This document shows, in pieces, positions 1 through 10,471 of a DNA stretch of 64,000 nucleotides. A program made the translations under genes and the position numbers. Position 1 is the first letter of the stretch, and each line of letters begins with the position of its first letter. Location of the stretch: NCBI GenBank assembly GCA_003576705.1, contig QOZS01000009.1, positions 1-64,000 on the forward strand. Reading direction: 5' to 3'. This DNA is from Desertibaculum subflavum (GTDB lineage: Bacteria > Pseudomonadota > Alphaproteobacteria > Ferrovibrionales > Ferrovibrionaceae). The notes beneath the pieces were generated by a model. That model saw only the letters and a program-made list of their open reading frames with translations. It searched no databases and was not told the DNA's origin.

Positions 1-121
1 CCATCGAATAGGGACGTCCCATGCTGGCTGGCCTCCATCCCCAGCCCGCATCTTGAATCACTATTCGAGCCCCTTGGGAATCCCCTGCCGATTCAAGCCA
101 ATCTCATCCCGCTCTAGCGGC

Positions 122-745
122 CTACTCTGCCATCACCAGGCGGAAGGCACGCAGCAGCTCGCCTTCCAGCCGCGGATCGTCGAGCTGCAAAGGGCCCGGC
201 TGGTTGACCAGGGCGTTGACCAGCGTGCCCATCATCATCTGGAAGGCGAAGCGCAGGCGATGCTCCGCCGGCTTGGTCATCCCGCGGCCGCGCTGCTCGG
301 CGAGCGCAGCAACCAGAGCGTCGGCCATCCAGTGGCCGTGGTCGCGGAGCGGCGACCACACGCTTGGATCCTCCATGCTGCGCCGGAGCGCGGAACGCAG
401 CAGGCCCGGCCGGCGGCGGAAATTCTGCACTGCCATCGCCACCATGCGGGCGACCGGATCGCCCGATTGCCGCAGCGCCTCCGGCAGCTGGGCCCGCGCC
501 CGGGTCAGGCGCTCCGCCACCAGGGCGCGGAAGAAGGCGTCCTTGTCGGCGAAGCGGACATAGAAGGCACCGACCGAGCAGCCGGCGGCGGCGGCGATCT
601 CGGCCACCGACAGCGCGTCGAAATCCCGCGTTTCCACCAGCTGGAAACCGGCAGCCACCAGCCGGTCCCGCGTGGCCCGGCTGCGCTGCTGCTTGACCGG
701 CAGCGCGCCTTCGATCTCCCCCGCCGGCACCATCGCGCTTGACAT
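122..745 (-). CDS. TetR/AcrR family transcriptional regulator
   Basis: A 207-residue one-component repressor. The N-terminal third (about residues 18-65) is a TetR DNA-binding domain with the recognition helix region AGCSVGAFYVRF followed by the usual DKDAFF; the C-terminal helices form the ligand and dimer domain. It is divergent from the TfdA-type dioxygenase at 804, and a perfect 22-bp palindrome lies between the two start codons, so it probably represses both itself and the dioxygenase (inference). A second in-frame ATG four codons downstream (733) is an alternative start. The inducing ligand cannot be read from sequence; a substrate of the neighbouring dioxygenase is the simplest guess. 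Confidence 0.88.
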   Translation of the reverse strand: MSSAMVPAGEIEGALPVKQQRSRATRDRLVAAGFQLVETRDFDALSVAEIAAAAGCSVGAFYVRFADKDAFFRALVAERLTRARAQLPEALRQSGDPVARMVAMAVQNFRRRPGLLRSALRRSMEDPSVWSPLRDHGHWMADALVAALAEQRGRGMTKPAEHRLRFAFQMMMGTLVNALVNQPGPLQLDDPRLEGELLRAFRLVMAE

Positions 746-748
746 ATT

Positions 749-770
749 ATGAATATGAATTCATATTCAT
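749..770. promoter_or_regulatory. 22-bp perfect palindrome, candidate TetR operator
   Basis: Both arms read ATGAATATGAA on opposite strands and meet at a central GAATTC, with no mismatch over 22 bp. It lies in the 58-bp gap between the divergent tetR-type gene and the dioxygenase, 4 bp upstream of the regulator's start codon. It is strikingly AT-rich against the surrounding GC-rich DNA and probably overlaps the promoters. Length and symmetry fit TetR-family operators; the assignment to this regulator is inferred from position. Confidence 0.75.
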
Positions 771-803
771 TTTAAATCAAGGGCCTTGCGGGAGGAAATG
801 GCG

Positions 804-1652
804 ATGAGCGGCAGCGCGATGCAGGTGCGGAAGATGACCGGCGGCTGCGGCGCCGAGATCACCGGCATCGACGTGAAGCGGCTCTCCAACAGCGAGTGGG
901 ACGGCGTGCGCAACGCCTTCGCCGAGCACGGCGTGATCTTCTTCCGCGACCAGGAGCTGACGCCGGAGCAGCATCTCGACTTCGCACGCCGCTGGGCGCC
1001 GATCGACATCAACCGCTTCTTCACCGCGGTCGACGGCTATCCGGAGATCGCCGAGGTGCGCAAGGAAAAGACGCAGACCAAGAACATCGGCGGCCACTGG
1101 CACACCGATCACAGCTACGACCAGGTGCCGGCCATGGGCTCGCTGCTGCTCGCCCGCGAGCTGCCGGAGGAAGGCGGCGACACGCTGTTCGCCAACATGT
1201 ACCGCGCCTACGAGACGCTGTCGGACGGCCTGAAGAACATGCTGCTGGGCCTGCGCGCCGTGCACTCGTCGCGACATGTGTTCGGCGCCGGCGCCGCCTA
1301 CAAGGCGACCGATCTCAAGAGCGCGTTCAAGGGCGAAGACCAGGTCGGCGACGCCGTGCACCCGGTGGTGATCCGCCACCCCCTGAGCGGCCGGCCGGCA
1401 CTCTTCGTCAATGCGTCCTTCACCACCCATTTCGAGGGCTGGTCGGTCGAGGATTCGAAGCCCCTGCTCGAGCATCTCTACCGCCACGCGGCGCGGCCGG
1501 AATTCACCTGCCGGTTCCGCTGGGCGCCGGGCTCGCTCGCCTTCTGGGACAACCGCGCCACCTGGCACCTCGCCGTCAACGACTATCAAGGCGAACGCCG
1601 CCTGATGCACCGCATCACGGTGGCCGGCTGCGAGCTGCAGGCCGCAGCCTGA
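804..1652 (+). CDS. TauD/TfdA family Fe(II)/2-oxoglutarate-dependent dioxygenase
   Basis: A 282-residue non-heme iron dioxygenase, expected to hydroxylate a small acid or ether and so start its breakdown. The facial triad is visible as HTD at about residues 100-102 (in GGHWHTDHSY) and a distal His in ATWHLAVNDY; the 2-oxoglutarate-binding Arg follows in RRLMHRIT. The ATG at 804 is preferred because GGAGG at 791-795 sits 8 bases upstream; starts at 786 (TTG) or 798 are less well placed. It is divergent from a TetR regulator, probably its repressor. The family covers taurine, 2,4-D, alkyl sulfate and other substrates, and nothing here picks one. Confidence 0.85.
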   Translation: MSGSAMQVRKMTGGCGAEITGIDVKRLSNSEWDGVRNAFAEHGVIFFRDQELTPEQHLDFARRWAPIDINRFFTAVDGYPEIAEVRKEKTQTKNIGGHWHTDHSYDQVPAMGSLLLARELPEEGGDTLFANMYRAYETLSDGLKNMLLGLRAVHSSRHVFGAGAAYKATDLKSAFKGEDQVGDAVHPVVIRHPLSGRPALFVNASFTTHFEGWSVEDSKPLLEHLYRHAARPEFTCRFRWAPGSLAFWDNRATWHLAVNDYQGERRLMHRITVAGCELQAAA

Positions 1653-1789
1653 AACATTGCGCCTGAACAAAGCGGTTGCGGACCGGGCGGCCGCCGGTCA
1701 AGGCTAGCCGCGGCCCAGGGGATCGTTCCGGTCTTAGTGCCTGTACCAGATGTCTTCGGATGCTTCCCGGGCGATAAGGGAGGTACGCC

Positions 1790-2083
1790 ATGACCACCTA
1801 CATCATGCTCGCCACCTGGACCGAGCAGGGCATCAACGAAGTGAAGGATGCGCCCCGTCGGCTCGACGCCGCCAAACGGCTCCTGCAGGACATGGGGGGC
1901 GAGATGAAGGCCTTCTATCTCACCATGGGCGATGTCGACATGGTCGCCGTCTACGAGGCCTCCGACGATGCCGTGGCGGCACGGTTCAGCCTGCAACTCG
2001 GCATGCTGGGCAGCGTGCGCACGCGCACGCTGAAGGCTTTCCCCGAAGCGGCGTACCGCGCGATCGTCGCCTCGCTCGGCTGA
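1790..2083 (+). CDS. GYD domain protein
   Basis: A 97-residue single-domain protein of the GYD family, a small ferredoxin-like alpha/beta fold of unknown function. The opening TTYIMLATWTEQGI, the central MKAFYLTMGDVDMVAVYEA and the closing VRTRTLKAF match the family layout. GGGAGG sits 8 bases before the ATG. It follows the dioxygenase on the same strand after 137 bases and converges on the phnM-like gene with only three bases between the stops. Members are often found beside catabolic or redox genes, but no reaction is established. Confidence 0.8.
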   Translation: MTTYIMLATWTEQGINEVKDAPRRLDAAKRLLQDMGGEMKAFYLTMGDVDMVAVYEASDDAVAARFSLQLGMLGSVRTRTLKAFPEAAYRAIVASLG

Positions 2084-2086
2084 GCC

Positions 2087-3256
2087 TCACTCGGCCGCGG
2101 CGGCGAGTGCCGCCGGCGCCGACAGGGCAAGCCGGCCGGAGAGATGCGCCGCCCGGCCGGCGACGAACACGCCGGCGATATGCGGCACCGCGCCGCTGTC
2201 GTCGATCAGCACCAGGTCGGCGCGGCGGCCGGGCTCGATCACCCCGCGATCGGCCAGGCCGAGGGCGGCGGCCGGCGCCGTGGAGACCAGCCGCCACGCG
2301 TCGCCGAGCGGGCAGACGCCGTCCTTGGCGAGGCGGAACGGCGCCAGGTGCAGCGCCGGGTAGTAGTAGTCGGAAGCGAGGATGTCGCAGGCGCCGGCCG
2401 CCACCATGTCGGCCGCGCCGGGACAGTTCAGGTGGCTGCCGCCGCGCACCACGTTGGGCGCGCCGAAGATGATGCTATCGCCGGCGCGCCGCGCGCCCGC
2501 CGCCGTTTCCTCGGTCATCGGGAACTCGGCGATGCGGACGCCGAGGCCGCGGAAATGGTCGCGCATCGCCGGCCCGGTATCGTCGTGCGAGGCCATGGCG
2601 ATGCCGGCCGCGCGGGCGAGCCCGGCAAGCCGCGCCACCGCCGCCGGCACCTCGGCCTCCTGCGCCGCGATCGATTCGAGCAGGGCGGCGAAACCCTCCT
2701 GGGTCAGTCCCGTTCGCTCGGCATACTTGTTCATCTGCTTGGCGTCGCCGCGCCGGCGCAGCATGGCCGGCGTGTGGTCGTTGAAGGCGAGCAGCGCGAC
2801 GCGGCCGGCGGCGATCCACGCCTCGACGGTGGCGACCGCGTCGAGATTGTAGGCTTCCCAGCGGACATGCAGCCGCGTGTCGCAGGCGAGCCGCCCCTCG
2901 AGCCGCTCCAGCGCGGCAACGAAGTCGACCGCCGTCTCGTTGCTGCGCAGGCCCGGCTCCCACGAGACGGTCAGCGCGTGCAGCGCGGTGGTGATGCCGT
3001 TGGCGATCAGCTGGCGATCGGTCTCGACCAGCGCGAGGTCGAGATCGAAGGCGACGCCGGGCCGGGGCATGATCTGCCGCTCGAAGGCATCGCCGTGGAT
3101 GTCGACGATGCCGGGCAGCGCCAGCAAGCCCGCCGCGTCGACCGCCGCGCCGGAACCGGCACCGATCGCGGCGATGCGGCTGCCCTCGATGGTGATGTCG
3201 GCAGGACGGATCGATCCGTCGGGCAGAAGACTACGGCAACCGGCAAGATGCAGCAC
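2087..3256 (-). CDS. phnM: PhnM-like amidohydrolase (alpha-D-ribose 1-methylphosphonate 5-triphosphate diphosphatase family)
   Basis: A 389-residue metal-dependent hydrolase of the PhnM type. In the C-P lyase pathway PhnM removes pyrophosphate from the ribosylated phosphonate triphosphate. Family marks are the first metal site LPGIVDIHGDAFERQ (about residue 48), FNDHTP, ASHDDT, the segment EFPMTEETA, the NVVRGGSH motif and LASDYYYPALH near the C-terminus. No other phn gene is visible within the window, so it may be a relocated part of a C-P lyase pathway or a paralogue with another substrate. Confidence 0.85.
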   Translation of the reverse strand: MLHLAGCRSLLPDGSIRPADITIEGSRIAAIGAGSGAAVDAAGLLALPGIVDIHGDAFERQIMPRPGVAFDLDLALVETDRQLIANGITTALHALTVSWEPGLRSNETAVDFVAALERLEGRLACDTRLHVRWEAYNLDAVATVEAWIAAGRVALLAFNDHTPAMLRRRGDAKQMNKYAERTGLTQEGFAALLESIAAQEAEVPAAVARLAGLARAAGIAMASHDDTGPAMRDHFRGLGVRIAEFPMTEETAAGARRAGDSIIFGAPNVVRGGSHLNCPGAADMVAAGACDILASDYYYPALHLAPFRLAKDGVCPLGDAWRLVSTAPAAALGLADRGVIEPGRRADLVLIDDSGAVPHIAGVFVAGRAAHLSGRLALSAPAALAAAAE

Positions 3257-3349
3257 GGATCGGGCCTCGGCAAAAACGCGAATGCTTCGCTACAGCATCA
3301 CTGAATCACGCCGATATGTCGATTGCGTGAAGGTGCCGCTTCGGCTAGT

Positions 3350-3488
3350 TCTGCGCCCGCTCATTGGGGAGTAGCCGCCCTCGACCCGGTTGCCGGAGTT
3401 CGGGGGGCCCGCGTCAACACACTTGGCTGCCGATATCGGCGCCATGGCGCAGGCAGGCCGACAGGCTTGGCGAGACCTTTGGCGCATG
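3350..3488 (+). promoter_or_regulatory. yybP-ykoY manganese riboswitch
   Basis: The leader of the GDT1-type gene carries the conserved blocks of the yybP-ykoY aptamer in order: GGGGAGTAGC at 3366-3375, CAACACACTTGG at 3415-3426 and GGCGAGACCTTT at 3469-3480. TGCGCC (3352-3357) pairs with GGCGCA (3481-3486) to close the P1 helix. This class binds Mn2+ and turns on manganese exporters. Downstream, ACCGGGCGG (3503-3511) can pair with CCGCCCGGT (3540-3548) just before the start codon; no T-run follows, so control is more likely at translation (inference). Confidence 0.9.
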
Positions 3489-3562
3489 CAGGGCCGCCCT
3501 GGACCGGGCGGGGCCCGCGCATGCTCCAGGGTCGAACCGCCGCCCGGTCCCGCGTGAGTTCC

Positions 3563-4129
3563 ATGCAAGCTTTCCTGCTGTCCACCGGTCTGGTGGCCTT
3601 GGCGGAGATGGGCGACAAGACCCAGCTGCTCGCCCTCGTTCTTGCTGCCCGATTCCGCCAGCCGGTCGCGATCGGCACCGGCATCCTGGTCGCCACCCTG
3701 GCCAACCACGCGCTGGCCGCCTGGCTCGGCCTGCTCGCCGGCGACTTGCTGGATGGGCCGTGGTTCCGCCTCGTCCTGGCCGCAGGCTTCGTCGCGCTCG
3801 GCCTGTGGGCCCTGGTGCCGGATAAGCCTGACGATGTCGGCGCCGGTCGACGGCGGCTCGGCGCCTTCGCCACCACGCTGATCTGCTTCTTCCTGGCCGA
3901 AATGGGCGACAAGACGCAAGTCGCGACCGTCGCTCTCGCTGCCCAATTCCAGGTGATGTTCGCCGTGGTCGTCGGCACGACGCTCGGCATGATGCTGGCC
4001 AACGCGCCGGCCGTCGCGCTGGGCCAGTTATTTGCGGCCCGCCTGCCGCTCAAGATGCTGAGAGCAGGCGCCGCGGCGGCCTTCATCGGCATCGGCGCCT
4101 GGCTCTTCTTCCGGTTGCTGTTTCCGTGA
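3563..4129 (+). CDS. GDT1/UPF0016 (TMEM165-like) family transporter, probable Mn2+ exporter
   Basis: A 188-residue membrane protein with two homologous halves of about three helices each, each carrying the hallmark motif EMGDKTQ (near residues 13 and 119), the acidic cation site of the family. Bacterial members such as Vibrio MneA export manganese. The start at 3563 is chosen because the open frame further upstream runs through the manganese riboswitch, which must be untranslated leader. The riboswitch supports Mn2+ as substrate. No strong Shine-Dalgarno is visible, in keeping with structure-controlled initiation. Confidence 0.88.
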   Translation: MQAFLLSTGLVALAEMGDKTQLLALVLAARFRQPVAIGTGILVATLANHALAAWLGLLAGDLLDGPWFRLVLAAGFVALGLWALVPDKPDDVGAGRRRLGAFATTLICFFLAEMGDKTQVATVALAAQFQVMFAVVVGTTLGMMLANAPAVALGQLFAARLPLKMLRAGAAAAFIGIGAWLFFRLLFP

Positions 4130-4160
4130 CAGAATGGGGCCGGTCGAGGGAGGAACAGGC

Positions 4161-5798
4161 GTGGAACAGGCGACGACGTTCGGGCAGTTCGACTATGTGA
4201 TTGTCGGCGCCGGCTCCGCCGGCTGCGTGCTGGCCAACCGCCTCTCGGCCGATCCCGATGTGAAGGTGCTGCTGCTCGAGGCCGGCGGCAAGGACAACTA
4301 CATCTGGATCCACATCCCCGTCGGCTATCTCTACACGATGAACAATCCCCGCACCGACTGGCAGTTCCAGACCGAGGCGGAGCCCGGGCTGAACGGCCGC
4401 GCGCTGAACTATCCGCGCGGCCGCGTGCTGGGCGGCTGCTCGTCGATCAACGGCATGATCTACATGCGCGGCCAGGCGCGCGACTACGATCACTGGCGCC
4501 AGCTCGGCAATGTCGGCTGGGCCTGGGACGACGTGCTGCCGCATTTCACCAGGATGGAGGATTTCGCGCACGGCGCCGACGAGATGCACGGCGCGGGCGG
4601 CGAATGGCGGGTGGAGGAGCAGCGCCTCTCCTGGGAGATCCTCGACGCGTTCCGCGAGGCGGCGGCGGAAATCGGCATCCCGAAGACCGACGACTTCAAC
4701 CGCGGCAACAACGAGGGCTGCGGCTATTTCCAGGTGAACCAGCGGCGCGGCGTGCGCTGGAACGCCGCGCGCGCCTTCCTGCGCCCGATCGCCAACCGGC
4801 CGAACCTCGCCATCCTCACCCATGCGCAGACCGAGCGGCTGCAGGTGAAGGGCAGCCGCGTCACCGGCGTGGAGTTCCGGCGCAGTGGCGGCCGGCTCGA
4901 ACTCGCCGAGGCCAGGGGCGAGGTGATCCTCGCCGCCGGCGCCATCGGCTCGCCGCAGATCCTGCAGCTTTCCGGCATCGGCCCAGGCGACGTGCTCGCC
5001 GATCACGACATCAAGGTCGTGCGCGACGTGCCCGGCATCGGCCGCAACCTGCAGGACCATCTGCAGATGCGGCTGATCTACAAGGTCAGCGGCGTGAAGA
5101 CCTTGAACGAGCGCGCCAACCGCCTGATCGGCAAGATGGGCATGGGCCTGGAATACGCGCTGTTCAAGCGCGGGCCGATGACCATGGCGCCGTCGCAGCT
5201 CGGCTGCTTCGCCAAGAGCGATCCCGCGCGCGACACGCCGAACCTGGAATACCACGTGCAGCCTCTGAGTCTGGAGAAGTTCGGCGAGCCGCTGCATCCC
5301 TTCCCGGCCTTCACCGCGTCGGTGTGCAACCTGCGGCCGGAGAGCCGCGGCACGGTGACGATCCGCAGCGCCGATCCGCGCGCCAAGCCGGTGATCAGGC
5401 CGAACTACCTGGCGACGCCGGAGGACAAACAGGTCGCCGCCGATGCCATCCGCCTGACCCGGCGTATCGTCGCCGCGCCGGCGCTGCAACGCTTCCGGCC
5501 CGACGAGTTCAAGCCCGGCGCGCAGTTCCAGACGGCGGACGACCTCGCCCGCGCCGCCGGCGATATTGGCACCACCATCTTCCATCCCGTCGGCACCTGC
5601 CGCATGGGCAGCGACCCGCAAGGCGTAGTGGACGAGCGGCTGCGCCTGCGCGGGCTCGAGGGCCTGCGGGTGATCGACGCCTCGGTGATGCCGACCATCA
5701 CCTCGGGCAATACCAACGCGCCGACCATGATGATCGCCGAGAAGGGCGCCGAGATGATCCGCGCCGACCGCCGCGCGACCTCGGCACGGGCGGCTTGA
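4161..5798 (+). CDS. GMC family FAD-dependent oxidoreductase (choline dehydrogenase-like)
   Basis: A 545-residue flavoprotein that oxidises an alcohol with FAD. Visible are the dinucleotide motif VIVGAGSAGCVLANRLS near the N-terminus with LLLEAGG after it, the GMC signature region YPRGRVLGGCSSINGMIY, and the catalytic C-terminus FHPVGTCRMGSD with SGNTNAPTMMIAEKGA. GTG at 4161 is preferred because GGGAGGA at 4148-4154 is 6 bases upstream; an ATG at 4134 lacks a good site. It is followed after 14 bases by an LLM flavoenzyme, so the two form an operon. No signal peptide or membrane helix is seen; the substrate is unknown. Confidence 0.88.
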   Translation: MEQATTFGQFDYVIVGAGSAGCVLANRLSADPDVKVLLLEAGGKDNYIWIHIPVGYLYTMNNPRTDWQFQTEAEPGLNGRALNYPRGRVLGGCSSINGMIYMRGQARDYDHWRQLGNVGWAWDDVLPHFTRMEDFAHGADEMHGAGGEWRVEEQRLSWEILDAFREAAAEIGIPKTDDFNRGNNEGCGYFQVNQRRGVRWNAARAFLRPIANRPNLAILTHAQTERLQVKGSRVTGVEFRRSGGRLELAEARGEVILAAGAIGSPQILQLSGIGPGDVLADHDIKVVRDVPGIGRNLQDHLQMRLIYKVSGVKTLNERANRLIGKMGMGLEYALFKRGPMTMAPSQLGCFAKSDPARDTPNLEYHVQPLSLEKFGEPLHPFPAFTASVCNLRPESRGTVTIRSADPRAKPVIRPNYLATPEDKQVAADAIRLTRRIVAAPALQRFRPDEFKPGAQFQTADDLARAAGDIGTTIFHPVGTCRMGSDPQGVVDERLRLRGLEGLRVIDASVMPTITSGNTNAPTMMIAEKGAEMIRADRRATSARAA

Positions 5799-5812
5799 GG
5801 AGGAAAGCACCG

Positions 5813-6925
5813 ATGCGCCTTGGCCTGTTCCTGATGCCGTTCCACCACCACGAGCGGCCGGTCTGGCAGGCGCTGGAGGAGGACCGCCAGTCGATCATCC
5901 TGGCCGACCGGCTGGGCTATGCCGAAGCCTGGATAGGCGAGCATTTCACCTCCGCCTCGGAGCCGGTCACCAACCCGCTGATGTTCTGCGCCACCCTGCT
6001 GCCGGAAACCAAGCAGATCGTGTTCGGCACCGGCGTGATCAACCTGCCGCAGCGCCATCCGGTGCAGGTGGCGGCCGAGGCGGCGATGTTCGACCACCTG
6101 TCGCGCGGCCGCTTCATCATGGGCGTCGGACCCGGTGGCCTCGCCTCCGACATGGAAGTCATGGCGACCTCGGCCGATCCGGCAGCCCGGCCGAAAGTGA
6201 CGCGCGAGGCGATCGAGATCATCCTGCAGCTCTGGCGGCAGAACGCGCCCTGGCGCTTCGACCAGGGGCATTTCCGTTTCACGCTGGAGGAAGCAGTGTG
6301 GCCGCAATACGGCGTCGGCCAGGTGATCCGCCCCTACCAGCAGCCGCATCCGCCCATCGCGCTGTCACTGGTGACGCCGAATTCGGAGAGCGCGGTCGAG
6401 GCGGGAAAGCGCGGCTGGATTCCGGTCACCGGCAACTTCTCGCATTACCGCCATGCGACCAGCCATTGGCAGGGCTATGCCCGCGGCGCGGCCGAGGCGG
6501 GTCATCCGGCCGACCCTTCGATCTGGCGCGTCGCCCGCTCGATCTTGGTGACGGAGAGCGACGCCGAGGCCGACGACTATCTCGCCGACCAGGGCAATGC
6601 GCTGCATCACTACTGGAGCTTCTTCCATTTCAGCGCCCAGGCCGGCGGCCGCGGCCTCAACCTCTACAAACCGGACTCGGCGATCCCCGATGCGGATTAC
6701 ACGGTGGACCGGCTGAAGCGCGCCGTCACCATCATAGGTTCCCCTAAGCGCGTCATGGACCAGCTCGTCGCCATGACCGATGTGATCGGACCGTTCGGCA
6801 CGCTGCTGCTCGCCGGTCACGAATGGGACAAGCCGGCGCTGTGGCGGCGCTCGCTCGAGCTGATGGCGGCCGAGGTCGCCCCTCGCCTCGGCCAGCACAT
6901 GCGCGCCCGCCTGGCGGCGGAATAG
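5813..6925 (+). CDS. LLM class flavin-dependent oxidoreductase (luciferase-like)
   Basis: A 370-residue bacterial luciferase-type monooxygenase using reduced FMN or F420. It opens with MRLGLFLMPFHHHERP and carries the barrel segments RLGYAEAWIGEHFT, TGVINLPQRHPVQVA, SRGRFIMGVGPGG and a C-terminal IIGSPKRVMDQL. GAGGAGGAAA stands 7 bases before the ATG and 14 bases after the GMC oxidoreductase stop, so the two are coexpressed. Paired alcohol oxidation and monooxygenation suggest stepwise catabolism of one substrate (inference). The same frame is open for 1.2 kb upstream, but that part is out-of-frame readthrough of the GMC gene. Confidence 0.87.
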   Translation: MRLGLFLMPFHHHERPVWQALEEDRQSIILADRLGYAEAWIGEHFTSASEPVTNPLMFCATLLPETKQIVFGTGVINLPQRHPVQVAAEAAMFDHLSRGRFIMGVGPGGLASDMEVMATSADPAARPKVTREAIEIILQLWRQNAPWRFDQGHFRFTLEEAVWPQYGVGQVIRPYQQPHPPIALSLVTPNSESAVEAGKRGWIPVTGNFSHYRHATSHWQGYARGAAEAGHPADPSIWRVARSILVTESDAEADDYLADQGNALHHYWSFFHFSAQAGGRGLNLYKPDSAIPDADYTVDRLKRAVTIIGSPKRVMDQLVAMTDVIGPFGTLLLAGHEWDKPALWRRSLELMAAEVAPRLGQHMRARLAAE

Positions 6926-6945
6926 CGAAGGTCGACGCGACGCGT

Positions 6946-9006
<2,061 letters not shown>

Positions 9007-9234
9007 ATCTACGCCTCAAAGTTTATTTTCAGCGCCGATAAGTATAAATCTGCCTACATTCTCCCAATAAAATGTAGACGTCTCGGCAACTCCGCCGGAA
9101 CATAGCTGCCGCGTGTTAATCGAGAGTTAGACCGATTGGACTAAAAAGGCGCCCGGATTGCCTAGGCATTTAAATCAAATTTAGGGACTTGCTCGCATTT
9201 TCTTGAACATGTCTCGTCAGCGTTAATCAAACGG

Positions 9235-10446
9235 ATGGCCGTGCTCGACCTTCTCCCCTCGACCAACGCGCATGCCCGGATGGCCGGCGCCGCCGCCACC
9301 CCGCCGACCGTCGAGCAGCTCGAAAGCATCATCGAGCGGCTGGCCTCGCGCCTGCGCATCGGCGTGGTTTTCGGCGGCGACAAGTCGGTCGAAGGCGCGG
9401 TGATCAACCAGGCCGCCAATCCGCGCTCGTGGAAGAGCTACGAGGTGGTGGCGAACGACATCGCCGCCGCGCTCGGCCGGCTCGGCTTCCGCCATGTCGG
9501 CCTGTTCCCGGACGATATGCGCCTCGGCGAGCAGATGCGCGAGGGCGAGATCCAGCTCGCCTGGCTCAATACCGGCGGCGTGCAGGGCTACGACCCGATG
9601 GCGCATGCCCCGGCGATGATGGAGCTGTTCGGCATTCCCTATATCGGCCACGACCCGCTGACCGTGGGCACGCTGGACAACAAGCACGCCTTCAAGCGCG
9701 ACCTCGTCTGCCTCGGCCTGCCGACCGCCCCCTTCATCACCTGGCACCTGGCGCGCGGGCCGTTCCGGCCGCAGGTCAACAGCCGCTTCGCCCGCGCCTT
9801 CAAGGACCATTGGGGCCCCTATCTGGTGAAGCCGGTCTCCGGCCGGGCCTCGCTGCACGTGCATGTGGTGGACGACGTGGCCGATCTGCCCGAGATCGTC
9901 GCCGAGGTCTACCACGCGACCCAGAACCACGTGCTGATCGAGGCCTTCCTGCCGGGCCGCGAGTTCTGCATCGCCGCCTCCGGGCCGATCACCGCGCGCG
10001 GCGGCCACCTGATGCGCCGGTCGGAGCCCTTTGTGTTCTCGCCGGTCGAACGCGTGCTGCAGACCGACGAGCGCTTCGCCGCCTCGATGGATGTGCGGCC
10101 GATCACCCAGGACCGCGTACGCGCCCTCGACCCGACGCAGGACTTCGCGACCATCGCCCAGCTGAACGAGATCGGCCGGCAGGTCTATCTCGACTTCCAT
10201 CTGGAATCGCTGATCCGCCTCGACCTGCGCGCCGACGCCGCCGGCAAGCTGCACATCCTCGAGGCCAATCCCAAGCCCGACCTGAAATTTCCGACCGGGC
10301 AGACCACCAACCTGATCTGCGCCGGCCTGCCCGCCTACGGCATGAGCTACGACGACCTCATCCTATCCCTGCTCGCCACCCGTCTGGATTTCCTGCTCAC
10401 CTACAGGCCCGCCCTGATGCAGCGCGTACAGGCGCTGCTCGACTGA
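9235..10446 (+). CDS. ATP-grasp ligase, D-alanine--D-alanine ligase-like
   Basis: A 403-residue protein of the ATP-grasp fold, which joins a carboxylate to an amine through an acyl phosphate. Diagnostic segments are RIGVVFGGDKSVEGA (N-terminal domain), YLVKPVSGRASLHVHVV (nucleotide-binding loop), VLIEAFLPGREF and LHILEANPKPDLK (Mg-binding). The substrate loop differs from true Ddl enzymes and the neighbours are not cell-wall genes, so it may ligate another amino acid or peptide-like compound. It leads an operon with a sensor-fused MFS transporter (25-base gap) and a PF04392 binding protein. No clear Shine-Dalgarno precedes 9235; ATG at 9280 is possible. Confidence 0.8.
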   Translation: MAVLDLLPSTNAHARMAGAAATPPTVEQLESIIERLASRLRIGVVFGGDKSVEGAVINQAANPRSWKSYEVVANDIAAALGRLGFRHVGLFPDDMRLGEQMREGEIQLAWLNTGGVQGYDPMAHAPAMMELFGIPYIGHDPLTVGTLDNKHAFKRDLVCLGLPTAPFITWHLARGPFRPQVNSRFARAFKDHWGPYLVKPVSGRASLHVHVVDDVADLPEIVAEVYHATQNHVLIEAFLPGREFCIAASGPITARGGHLMRRSEPFVFSPVERVLQTDERFAASMDVRPITQDRVRALDPTQDFATIAQLNEIGRQVYLDFHLESLIRLDLRADAAGKLHILEANPKPDLKFPTGQTTNLICAGLPAYGMSYDDLILSLLATRLDFLLTYRPALMQRVQALLD

Positions 10447-10471
10447 CCCGAGCCGCTGGAGAACAAGAATA

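Noticed and set aside
1681..1699. Hairpin GACCGG/CCGGTC after the dioxygenase as a terminator
   Set aside because: The stem is short and no T-run follows, so termination cannot be supported.
4604..5812. In-frame extension upstream of the LLM enzyme at 5813
   Set aside because: It overlaps the GMC oxidoreductase in another frame and is low-complexity; the ATG at 5813 has a strong ribosome binding site.
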